5,163 bases of DNA from Akkermansia muciniphila (GCA_945873715.1 CAMCFL010000283.1:1-5163), one strand, 5' to 3'; shown: positions 1-5,163, counted from the stretch's first letter. Notes: generated by a model from the letters alone, not told the origin. A program made the numbers and translations.

Positions 1-509
1 CGGGTTTCAGACTCGATCGCCTGGATCAACCGCTCCCGACGTCGGTCGAGATCGCGGATCGGGAGATCCAGAACCGTCATCTTCATCCGGCAGGCGATGT
101 CGACGCCAACGGCGTAGGGAATGACCGCCCCCGACGTCGCCAGGACGCCGCCAATGGGCAGCCCGTAACCCGGGTGCGCGTCCGGCATCAGGGCACCCGC
201 GACGGCGATCGGCAGCTGACAGGCCCAGGCCATCTGGTTCACGGCCTCCGGTTCGAGACCGCTGCCCCACTGGTGCCACTGGGCCTTGGCAGGGCTGACG
301 GGCCGGGGACTCCGCAGCAGTGCCCGCGCGAAATCCCCCCGGAGAACGTCTTTCTCGAACTCCGTGGGGCGATGAAGGATGGCCGTGACGTCCTCCTCCA
401 ACCGGGATCGATCCAGCCCCTTGAGGACATATCGCGAGATGAAGTCGGTGGCCCGGCGGGTGGGTTCACCCGGGGGCACGCCAAGTCGGATGAGATCCTG
501 TGTGTTCAT
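1..509 (-). CDS. rtcB: RtcB-family RNA-splicing ligase, N-terminal part (truncated by window edge)
   Basis: RtcB joins RNA ends carrying a 3'-phosphate or 2',3'-cyclic phosphate to a 5'-hydroxyl, using GTP and Mn2+, in RNA repair or tRNA splicing. The frame starts at the ATG at 509 and stays open to base 1, giving 169 residues of a family usually about 400-480 long. The diagnostic block is at residues 108-141: MPDAHPGYGLPIGG, then GAVIPYAVGVDIACRM. Asp137 and Cys140 match the metal-binding Asp and Cys of characterised RtcB (Asp75/Cys78 in E. coli). The catalytic histidines would lie beyond the window. Two things are odd. About 107 residues precede MPD, against about 45 in E. coli. The usual D-I-G-C-G core reads D-I-A-C-R. 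This suggests a divergent RtcB-like subfamily, so ligase activity is inferred. The only ribosome-site candidate is a weak AGGGCGG just before the ATG. The gene is divergent from the pseudopilin gene. Confidence 0.88.
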   Translation of the reverse strand, partial: MNTQDLIRLGVPPGEPTRRATDFISRYVLKGLDRSRLEEDVTAILHRPTEFEKDVLRGDFARALLRSPRPVSPAKAQWHQWGSGLEPEAVNQMAWACQLPIAVAGALMPDAHPGYGLPIGGVLATSGAVIPYAVGVDIACRMKMTVLDLPIRDLDRRRERLIQAIESET

Positions 510-692
510 GCAACCGCCCTGAGAACGGACCCCTGAATCCAACCAAACAGGACCGGCAAGACGATTCAATTCCGGAGTTGTTCATTGCCGTGGGGATTAA
601 CTCCCCGTCGGAGTGGAAATCGCGGCAACAAAGCGCCAAGATTCGGCAACAACCCGGAAGCGGATGGATTCCCTCCTCGTATCTTGAACGTC
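510..692. promoter_or_regulatory. Divergent intergenic region between rtcB-like and pseudopilin genes
   Basis: This 183-bp non-coding stretch must carry the start signals of both flanking genes. Visible elements are a perfect hairpin at 592-606 (GGGGA, loop TTAAC, TCCCC), a 9-bp direct repeat CGGCAACAA at 623-631 and 644-652 (21-bp period, two helical turns), and a TATCTT at 680-685 that resembles a -10 box just before the pseudopilin start. I could not find a convincing -35 partner, so promoter assignment is tentative. In-frame extension of the pseudopilin upstream through this region (to a TTG at 585) gives a proline, arginine and asparagine-rich peptide with no pilin-like character, and I treat it as non-coding. 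Confidence 0.35.
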
Positions 693-1541
693 GTGAGCGC
701 AAACCAGGATCAGTCCCCACGCGTGAAACCTTCCCTTCAGGAAGGTTTTACCTTGGTGGAGTTGCTGGTCGTCATCGCCATCCTGGCCATTCTGGCCGGA
801 CTGCTGCTTCCGGCCCTGGCCAAGGCGAAGTACAAGGCCGCACAGACGATCGAACTGTCGTCGGCCCGACAACTGATGCTGGCCTGGCAGATGTACAGCA
901 ACGATCACAACGATTCCGTGCTGCCCGGTTACCGGTACGGTCTCGAGGCCCGGGATCTGCAAGGACGTCAGATCCCCCACCCGATCAACGCCCGGTATCC
1001 GTGGCGGATCGCTCCCTACCTGGGAAAGAACTTCGGAGTCATCTACGCGAACGAAAATCGCCGGCTTCTGGAGCAGTTCCAACGCATGGAAGACCCCATG
1101 CTCGGCATTTATGCCGCCAGCGTCTTTCCATCGCTGGGCATCAATTCGGTATTCGTGGGAGGCGACGACGTCGAGTTGCCACCCACGGCGGCGGCCACCT
1201 CCCGATTCGGGGCCTTCTGCGTCCTGAAGCAGACGGAGATCCGGCGCGCCGCAGGCTTGATGGTCTTCACCTCCGCGCGGGGACCGTTTGAAGGGAAGAT
1301 CGTGAATGGATTCTACACGGTGAAACCGCCTTTCCTCGCGGCCCGTCGCTGGGCGGTCGAATGGAATCCGGCTGACGGCCCCGAAGCCTGGGGTTACGTG
1401 CATCCGCGGTTCGGCAATCGGGCGGTCGCGGGCATGGCCGACGGGCACGCGGACTCGATCAACCGCGGGTCGCTTCAGGACATGCAGTACTGGGCCAATC
1501 CGGCGGATCGCCCGGATTGGACCCTGCGGGCGATGCAATGA
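693..1541 (+). CDS. Type II secretion/type IV pilin-like pseudopilin (prepilin N-terminal methylation domain)
   Basis: This is a 282-residue protein with a class III prepilin signal. A 17-residue polar leader is followed by Gly18, the prepilin-peptidase cleavage site before Phe19, Thr-Leu-Val and Glu23 (position 5 of the mature protein), then a hydrophobic helix at about 24-43. The cytoplasmic leader would be removed and Phe19 methylated; the product would sit in the inner membrane or a pseudopilus. After the helix come PALAKAK, LAWQMYSND at about 63-71, YPWRIAPYL, and near the C terminus GNRAVAGMADGHAD. This last motif resembles the H-x9-DG motif of verrucomicrobial and planctomycetal pseudopilins, but phenylalanine stands where the histidine is expected. 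I chose the GTG at 693 because it gives a normal short leader; a TTG at 684 is possible and neither has a clear ribosome site. No other secretion gene is visible, so it may be one of many dispersed pseudopilin paralogues. Its exact partner machine is unknown. Confidence 0.85.
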   Translation: MSANQDQSPRVKPSLQEGFTLVELLVVIAILAILAGLLLPALAKAKYKAAQTIELSSARQLMLAWQMYSNDHNDSVLPGYRYGLEARDLQGRQIPHPINARYPWRIAPYLGKNFGVIYANENRRLLEQFQRMEDPMLGIYAASVFPSLGINSVFVGGDDVELPPTAAATSRFGAFCVLKQTEIRRAAGLMVFTSARGPFEGKIVNGFYTVKPPFLAARRWAVEWNPADGPEAWGYVHPRFGNRAVAGMADGHADSINRGSLQDMQYWANPADRPDWTLRAMQ

Positions 1542-1550
1542 AGCAAAACC

Positions 1551-1604
1551 ACCGGGCCGTAACCATTGGCCTCCTCTGGCGTAGAGAGTGGTTGGAAGCC
1601 CGGT
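1551..1604 (+). terminator. Nested inverted repeat just after the pseudopilin stop
   Basis: Three nested complementary segments start 9 bases after the TGA: ACCGGGC 1551-1557 with GCCCGGT 1598-1604, AACCA 1561-1565 with TGGTT 1589-1593, and CTCT 1574-1577 with AGAG 1583-1586 around a 5-base loop. The position favours a transcript-end structure for the pseudopilin mRNA. There is no T-run after it, so it is not a standard intrinsic terminator; it could be an RNA 3'-end stabiliser or a Rho-linked end. Confidence 0.35.
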
Positions 1605-1620
1605 TCAAAGGTCAGGATTG

Positions 1621-1655
1621 ATGGACGGACAGCGAGGGCTTCTGTGTCCGTCCAT
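1621..1655. terminator. Strong 11-bp perfect hairpin between convergent genes
   Basis: ATGGACGGACA at 1621-1631 is the exact reverse complement of TGTCCGTCCAT at 1645-1655, with a 13-base loop. It lies between the ends of the convergent pseudopilin gene and DUF3352-like gene, where a bidirectional terminator is expected. Neither strand shows a T-tract directly after the stem, so termination is inferred from position and stem strength only. A repeat element or protein-binding palindrome is the alternative. Confidence 0.45.
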
Positions 1656-1667
1656 GGTCTCAAACGT

Positions 1668-1782
1668 GCCGGGGTTCGCCCAAAAACCTGCCGCCACCTG
1701 CTGCATCGTTCACGGCGTCGCGCTCAAGTTCATCCATCCAAAAAACGCCTGGATGCACGGGCGGACAGGAGCGAACCCCGGC
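1668..1782. repeat. 115-bp imperfect nested palindrome, possible MITE/REP-like element or structured RNA end
   Basis: The outer arms are a perfect 12-bp inverted repeat: GCCGGGGTTCGC 1668-1679 and GCGAACCCCGGC 1771-1782. Inside, in correct nested order, CCTGCCGCC 1687-1695 pairs with 1760-1769 (one bulged A at 1765), TGCATC 1702-1707 with GATGCA 1752-1757, and GGCGT 1714-1718 with ACGCC 1745-1749. About 32 base pairs can form. A competing small hairpin is CATCCA 1735-1740 with TGGATG 1750-1755. No coding frame with pilin-like or other recognisable character spans it. It ends 20 bp from the stop of the DUF3352-like gene, so a terminator role for that gene is possible. I cannot tell a mobile repeat from a one-off structure without the genome. 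Confidence 0.45.
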
Positions 1783-1802
1783 CTTCTTCGACCCCTACGG
1801 AC

Positions 1803-3632
1803 TCACTTCGGATGCGGGCCGTAGAACCGGAAGTGCATGCCCTGCGCGTCCGTGGAACCGGCAAAGACGGCGATTCCAAAGTACTTGGCCACCTTGTCGT
1901 ACTCAGGGAGAGACTTGAAATCGAGGACCTCCGCCCACCCTCCATCCCCTTCCTCGGTGCCCAGCATGGAAGACAGATTGCCGGCCCGCAGGAATTCCCA
2001 CTGCGCCCGCATGGTCTCGCGCTGGTTCTCATACCCGAACATCCCGGTCCCCAACCCGCCGACCTTCTGGGCGGCATCGACGAGGGCCTTGTCGTCCTTC
2101 AGGGAACGTCCGGATCCCTCCGCAGAGCGAAGGAACTCCTCGAGCAACGCCGGGCTTGATCCGACTCCCAGGTAACCAGCGCTGGAGGCCATTTCGAGGC
2201 GGTTATCCTTCTTTCCCGGGGCGGCGGGCATCCGGACGGAACGGATCTTCTTGCCGTTGAACTCCCGATCCTTGGATTCCTCGCCCGCGCCACCTCCGAA
2301 GGCTCCGACGGACGATTTCATGGCCGCGGACAAAGCCTCGGCATTGGGTGAACCGACCAAAGTCAGGGATGGAGGACTCATCAGGTCTTCCATGGCATTG
2401 CCCTTGGGCGCCTTCGAGTAGGTAATGAGGTCATCGCCCAGGTTGGCCACCAAACTCTTCTTGAGGTCGAAGGAAGGATCTTTGTCCTTTCCGGCTTGGC
2501 CAACCATCATCTGGACAAAACCGCTCAACTGCGGGGACACGCTGGCCAGGGTCTCCTCGAGGGTGGCCCACAGCTTCTGGCCATCGATCCGCCAGCGCTG
2601 GAACTTGATGACATCTGCCGGAATGAAGGGCGTCGGGCCGGATTCCTTGGCGGCGGCGGCCAGCATCTTGAACAACCCGACCCGCTGACCCTCGGGGATT
2701 GCCAGACTGATGACGCCCCCGGTTCCCTCGTTGTTGACGTTCCACGCCATCGAGACCGTCTTGAGTCCTTCGAGGCCCACGGCTTTCAGGGCGGCCTTCG
2801 GATCGACTCCCATCGCATCGGCACTCTCGCCCGCCTCGTTGGCGATCTTGTCGCCGATGATCCGGTACAACGGCGTTACATGCACCCACCCATAGGCGAA
2901 GGCCTGCCGGAACCAGGCGGCGTCACTCGACTGGTAGGCAGGCTCCTCGGAAAGGCTGGCCACGGCACCGCCACCCATCCCGGCCATCACCTTCTCCAGG
3001 GTCGTGGTCGAATCCGACACCAGCAGGGCCGTATCCACCTGACCAAACAGGAGGGTCATCTTCTTGCCCTCGGGCTTGTCCTTGGCGGCATCCTTGTCCG
3101 CGGGATCCTCATCCGGGTCCCCTTCGGCAAGGTCGAGGGCGAGGGAGGAGAACTCCACGTCCCGGACCTTCTGGGACTTCAGCGGCTTCTTGGCTTCAGC
3201 GAGCTTCTTGCGGATCTCCTGGAGCTTGAGCTTGAGCTGGTCCGACTTCTCCTTCGAATCGATCACCAACAGGAATCCGGGCTCGGTGCCGTCCACGCCT
3301 TTCCAGGAGTTCTGGATGATGGCGATGGAGAACTGGCCGCGGACCAGGTCCAGATAATCGGAGAGCTTGATCCCGAGATCCTTCTCCAGCTTGCCCACCA
3401 CCTTTTCGCCGAACTTCTTCTCGAAGTGGTCCCGGAACGGCTTCATGGCGGGATCTGACCAGATCTTTCCGCCGGGGCTGCCACCGAGGTCGGCGGATGC
3501 CTTGGCCCAATCCGGCACCGTCAGGAGCCCCAGGGTATCCTTGGGCAGGAGTTTGGGTGCGGGCGGAACGGCGGCCTGAACGGCAAAGGCAAGGGCCGCG
3601 AGTGCTGCAAGGCACGTGAATGATCGATTCAT
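1803..3632 (-). CDS. Secreted protein of unknown function, DUF3352-like
   Basis: This is a 609-residue protein starting at the ATG at 3632 with a clear Sec signal peptide: MNR, a hydrophobic stretch at about 7-18 and probable cleavage after Ala20 (VQA/AV) or Ala21. It is therefore periplasmic or exported. The mature part begins with LLPKDTLGLLTVPDW (about 28-42), then a WSDPAMKPF segment at 58-66. A lysine/glutamate-rich, probably coiled helix lies at 126-155, and a very acidic linker at 169-191. Glycine-rich stretches occur at 218-223 and 443-449. Near the end, GYLGVGSSPALLEEFL (486-501) reads like a repeat-domain element. No catalytic motif or transmembrane helix after the signal is evident. 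The 'threshold-like' P-x-D-T-L opening and the SSPALLEEFL segment recall DUF3352-type proteins of verrucomicrobia, but that link is from memory and function is unknown. It lies 111 bp downstream of the protease gene on the same strand. No clear Shine-Dalgarno is seen. Confidence 0.8.
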   Translation of the reverse strand: MNRSFTCLAALAALAFAVQAAVPPAPKLLPKDTLGLLTVPDWAKASADLGGSPGGKIWSDPAMKPFRDHFEKKFGEKVVGKLEKDLGIKLSDYLDLVRGQFSIAIIQNSWKGVDGTEPGFLLVIDSKEKSDQLKLKLQEIRKKLAEAKKPLKSQKVRDVEFSSLALDLAEGDPDEDPADKDAAKDKPEGKKMTLLFGQVDTALLVSDSTTTLEKVMAGMGGGAVASLSEEPAYQSSDAAWFRQAFAYGWVHVTPLYRIIGDKIANEAGESADAMGVDPKAALKAVGLEGLKTVSMAWNVNNEGTGGVISLAIPEGQRVGLFKMLAAAAKESGPTPFIPADVIKFQRWRIDGQKLWATLEETLASVSPQLSGFVQMMVGQAGKDKDPSFDLKKSLVANLGDDLITYSKAPKGNAMEDLMSPPSLTLVGSPNAEALSAAMKSSVGAFGGGAGEESKDREFNGKKIRSVRMPAAPGKKDNRLEMASSAGYLGVGSSPALLEEFLRSAEGSGRSLKDDKALVDAAQKVGGLGTGMFGYENQRETMRAQWEFLRAGNLSSMLGTEEGDGGWAEVLDFKSLPEYDKVAKYFGIAVFAGSTDAQGMHFRFYGPHPK

Positions 3633-3743
3633 GGCAGGTAGAACCTATGGGGACAGGAAGCGTTTCAAAAAGTTGTCAGAGCCATCCCAACAGACGTCGC
3701 AAGGGAGCGGACACCGCCTCGATTGGCAAGCCCGACCTTCGGC
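3633..3743 (-). promoter_or_regulatory. Spacer between protease and DUF3352-like genes
   Basis: In this 111-bp tandem spacer I see no strong terminator: only GCGG-ACA-CCGC at 3707-3717, with no T-run directly after it on either strand. Reading on the minus strand there is a CTGACA, similar to a -35 box, followed by a T5 run at about 3668-3672, but no matching -10 at normal spacing. Read-through from the protease gene is therefore possible, and a separate promoter is not excluded. Confidence 0.25.
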
Positions 3744-4709
3744 TCACGGCGTCGTCGACCGCATCCGGCTGGGCGGTTCCAGATACCGGAATGGATTGCT
3801 CGGATTGTCGTTGTCGTAGGCGAATGCATCCCGGTGGTTGAGGAAGTACTTCAATTCATCTCCCGGAATGGCAAAGCCGAGTCCCTCGCCAAAGGTCAGT
3901 TTCATGTTGGTCACGCCAATGACCTCTCCCCTCAGGTTGAACAGCGGTCCACCGGAGTTGCCGGGGTTGATCTGGGCCGTGGTCTGGAGGTAAAGCGCCC
4001 CCCCCATCTGGCGGGTCTTCGTGCTGAGGATCCCCTCGGTCACCGTCCGCTCCAGACCCAGGGGACTGCCAATCGCGAACACACGCTCCCCGACCGAGAG
4101 GCTCCCCGGGTCACCCAGAAGCACCCGCTTGAACTTCGGGGCATCCTTGTCCTCCACCTTGAGCAGCGAGAGATCGGCGAACTTGTTCATCGCCACGATC
4201 CGGACGTCCTTGTAGCTGCGACGTTCCAGTTGACCATTCCGCTGGTGATAGACCTCCACCGAAAGCTTGGTCTCCCCTTCGATCACATGGAAATTGGTGA
4301 TGAGATGGCCGTCTTCGGTGACAAAAAAACCGGAGCCCAGCCCGCTCGGCGCACGGACCTGAACGACGGATTCGCCCAGCAACTGGACCCATTCGCGGAC
4401 CGGCTTCTCCGGAGGGGGCGTCGTCGCCACCGCGTACAGGCCGGCCCGAGCCTCCTGGATCGCTGGAAGCGCGGTCGCTCGCACGTCCGATTCGCTCTCC
4501 TTCACCACCCGGATGATCTCCGCCCGGGGAACCGTCAGGACCGTGTACCCGAGGTCGATCACCACCTGATCCTTCTTGTCGGCCAGAATCCTGCCGGTGA
4601 CCGCAGCATTGTCCCGCAACTGCAGCGTCTCGGCGGCAACGGATCCCACGTTCAGAAGGACAACCAGCGCACCGATGGCGTGGGTAGCGGTGACTCGGGC
4701 AGACTTCAT
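3744..4709 (-). CDS. Secreted trypsin-like serine protease (HtrA/DegP-type catalytic domain, no PDZ)
   Basis: This is a 321-residue chymotrypsin-fold protease, probably cleaving misfolded or envelope proteins in the periplasm. A signal peptide with a hydrophobic core at 11-21 has probable cleavage after Ala26 (VAA/ETL). A small beta-rich domain at about 27-68 (LQLRDNAAVTGRIL ... VVIDLG ... VPRAEIIRV) resembles an Sm/SH3-like element often fused to verrucomicrobial and planctomycetal proteases. The catalytic domain follows at about 107-290 with the full triad: His141 (TNFHVIEG), Asp179 (ADLSLLKV) and Ser252 (NPGNSGGPLF). AIGSPLGLE at 212-220 and GLGFAIP at 276-282 are typical HtrA strands. Unlike DegP/DegS there is no C-terminal PDZ domain; the chain ends in a short Asn/Asp/Pro-rich tail with FRYLEPP. 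Lack of a PDZ suggests different substrate control. The start is ATG 4709; only a weak GGG precedes it. The DUF3352-like gene follows on the same strand. Confidence 0.93.
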   Translation of the reverse strand: MKSARVTATHAIGALVVLLNVGSVAAETLQLRDNAAVTGRILADKKDQVVIDLGYTVLTVPRAEIIRVVKESESDVRATALPAIQEARAGLYAVATTPPPEKPVREWVQLLGESVVQVRAPSGLGSGFFVTEDGHLITNFHVIEGETKLSVEVYHQRNGQLERRSYKDVRIVAMNKFADLSLLKVEDKDAPKFKRVLLGDPGSLSVGERVFAIGSPLGLERTVTEGILSTKTRQMGGALYLQTTAQINPGNSGGPLFNLRGEVIGVTNMKLTFGEGLGFAIPGDELKYFLNHRDAFAYDNDNPSNPFRYLEPPSRMRSTTP

Positions 4710-4821
4710 CTTGCCCGACGCTATCCCGGGATCCCCGCCGGCTCAAGGCCGGGAGTCGGATCCATCGGTCGACCCTGATTGCCCGCTTGCCGACACGCTC
4801 CGACTGCCTAGCCTAAACTGC
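4710..4821. promoter_or_regulatory. Divergent, palindrome-rich intergenic region
   Basis: This 112-bp region must serve the protease (minus) and the hexapeptide transferase (plus). It contains ATCCCGGGAT (4723-4732), an inverted repeat CCGGC-TCAAG-GCCGG (4738-4752) enclosed by two GGATCC copies (4729-4734 and 4758-4763), and GGTCGACC (4767-4774). On the plus strand TTGCCG at 4787-4792 and TAGCCT at 4809-4814 are spaced 16 bp and could be a weak promoter, with the ATG only 7 bases after the second box. If so, the transferase mRNA would be nearly leaderless. All of this is inferred from spacing only. Confidence 0.3.
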
Positions 4822-5163
4822 ATGCTGTACACCCCCGCTGATCTGTTCGATCTGTCCCAGACCGAACACGCCGCACTGTTCGAGGGCGTCGAATTTCCGT
4901 GGGACGTGCTCAAGCGTTTGCCCTCCTACGTCAGCCAGACCCTTCGCCCTGCCCAACTCCATCGGACGGACGGCACTGCCTATATCGGGGTGGAGGTGTT
5001 CATCGGGGAAGGCACGGTGGTCGAGCACGGGGCGATGATTGTTGGACCCGCCATCATCGGACGCAACTGCCGGATCCGACACAACGCCTACATCCGCGAA
5101 CAGGTCGTCGTCGGGGATGACTGTGTGGTGGGGAATTCCTGCGAGTTGAAGCACAGCGTCCTG
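4822..5163 (+). CDS. Hexapeptide-repeat (left-handed beta-helix) transferase, N-terminal part (truncated by window edge)
   Basis: The frame starts at ATG 4822 and is open to the last base, giving 114 residues. Residues 1-50 form a leader with no repeats (TPADLFDLSQTEHAALFEGV, then PWDVLKRLPSY). From about residue 54 on there are isoleucine/valine-led hexapeptide repeats: YIGVEVFIGEGTVVEHGAMI, AIIGRNCRIRHNAYI, VVVGDDCVVGNSCELKHS. These build a left-handed beta-helix. The ELKHS segment corresponds to the E-V-K-N-S-type motif of GlmU C-terminal and glucose-1-phosphate thymidylyltransferase C-terminal-like domains, where the lysine contacts the substrate. The likely role is acyl or sugar-nucleotide transfer in envelope or polysaccharide synthesis, in the cytoplasm. 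No nucleotidyltransferase domain precedes it, so it is a stand-alone helix protein so far as seen. LpxD, LpxA or a carbonic-anhydrase-like protein are alternatives. No Shine-Dalgarno precedes the start. Confidence 0.87.
   Translation, partial: MLYTPADLFDLSQTEHAALFEGVEFPWDVLKRLPSYVSQTLRPAQLHRTDGTAYIGVEVFIGEGTVVEHGAMIVGPAIIGRNCRIRHNAYIREQVVVGDDCVVGNSCELKHSVL

Larger units (their letters stand above)
1542..1802. other. Convergent gene-free spacer
   Basis: This 261-bp gap separates the converging pseudopilin and DUF3352-like genes. I find no credible gene in it. The three inverted repeats, at 1551-1604, 1621-1655 and 1668-1782, occupy most of it. The remainder is short linkers with no recognisable motif. 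Confidence 0.6.

Noticed and set aside
174..536. A 120-codon plus-strand open frame over the rtcB-like gene
   Set aside because: The minus strand carries the clear RtcB MPD...GVDIAC block, so this is a shadow.
585..692. Extended pseudopilin start at TTG 585
   Set aside because: It would add 36 residues ahead of the normal short prepilin leader, with a composition unlike a coding pilin leader; GTG 693 gives a standard leader.
597..1538. A 313-codon minus-strand open frame across the pseudopilin gene
   Set aside because: The plus strand encodes an unmistakable prepilin N terminus. The antisense frame has no motif and is His/Arg/Gly-biased.
1551..1782. CRISPR array or tRNA in the repeat-rich spacer
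   Set aside because: The repeats are inverted, not evenly spaced direct repeats, and no cloverleaf with a T-arm GTTCGA-type pattern and acceptor pairing could be assembled.
1566..2159. A 197-codon plus-strand open frame spanning the convergent spacer and the end of the DUF3352-like gene
   Set aside because: It runs through hairpins and antisense to a supported gene, with an Arg/Pro-rich composition and no domain.
2496..3458. A 320-codon plus-strand open frame inside the DUF3352-like gene
   Set aside because: It is antisense to a 609-residue frame with a signal peptide. Its low-complexity Leu/Gly/His content is typical of a shadow frame.
3723..4778. A 351-codon plus-strand open frame across the protease gene
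   Set aside because: It is an antisense shadow in GC-rich DNA. The minus-strand frame has signal peptide and a complete catalytic triad; this one has no recognisable domain.

Overview
The window is GC-rich (roughly 60% by eye) and densely coding. It most resembles a chromosomal segment of a Verrucomicrobiota-type bacterium, perhaps a Limisphaerales/Pedosphaera relative, with Planctomycetota as the alternative. The main reason is the pseudopilin: the GFTLVELLVVIAILAILAGL segment, the PALAKAK stretch after it, an LAWQMYSND-type helix end and a C-terminal MADGHAD motif are the hallmark layout of the large pseudopilin families of those phyla. Clear Shine-Dalgarno sequences are lacking at the starts, and this is weaker support. 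The assignment is an inference from protein style, not from a marker gene.

Layout, left to right. (1) 1-509, minus strand: the N-terminal 169 codons of an RtcB-family RNA ligase, running off the left edge. (2) 510-692: a divergent intergenic region serving RtcB and the pseudopilin. It holds a small perfect hairpin and a 9-bp direct repeat spaced 21 bp. (3) 693-1541, plus strand: a pseudopilin-like protein with a type IV prepilin N terminus. (4) 1542-1802: a gene-free convergent region almost filled by three successive inverted repeats. (5) 1803-3632, minus strand: a 609-residue secreted protein of unknown function, DUF3352-like in style. (6) 3744-4709, minus strand: a secreted trypsin-like serine protease with an intact His-Asp-Ser triad, a small N-terminal beta-rich domain and no PDZ domain. 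It lies 111 bp upstream of gene 5 on the same strand. (7) 4710-4821: a palindrome-rich divergent intergenic region. (8) 4822-5163, plus strand: the N-terminal 114 codons of a hexapeptide-repeat (left-handed beta-helix) transferase, running off the right edge.

Functionally this looks like a mixed neighbourhood rather than one pathway. RtcB acts on RNA in the cytoplasm. The pseudopilin, the DUF3352-like protein and the protease all carry export signals and belong to the cell envelope or periplasm. The hexapeptide protein is probably a cytoplasmic sugar-nucleotide or acyl-transfer enzyme. The protease and the DUF3352-like gene are the only plausible co-transcribed pair. I see no mobile element, CRISPR array, tRNA or rRNA. 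No previously undescribed system is demonstrated. The least explained parts are the structured convergent spacer at 1551-1782 and the DUF3352-like secreted protein.
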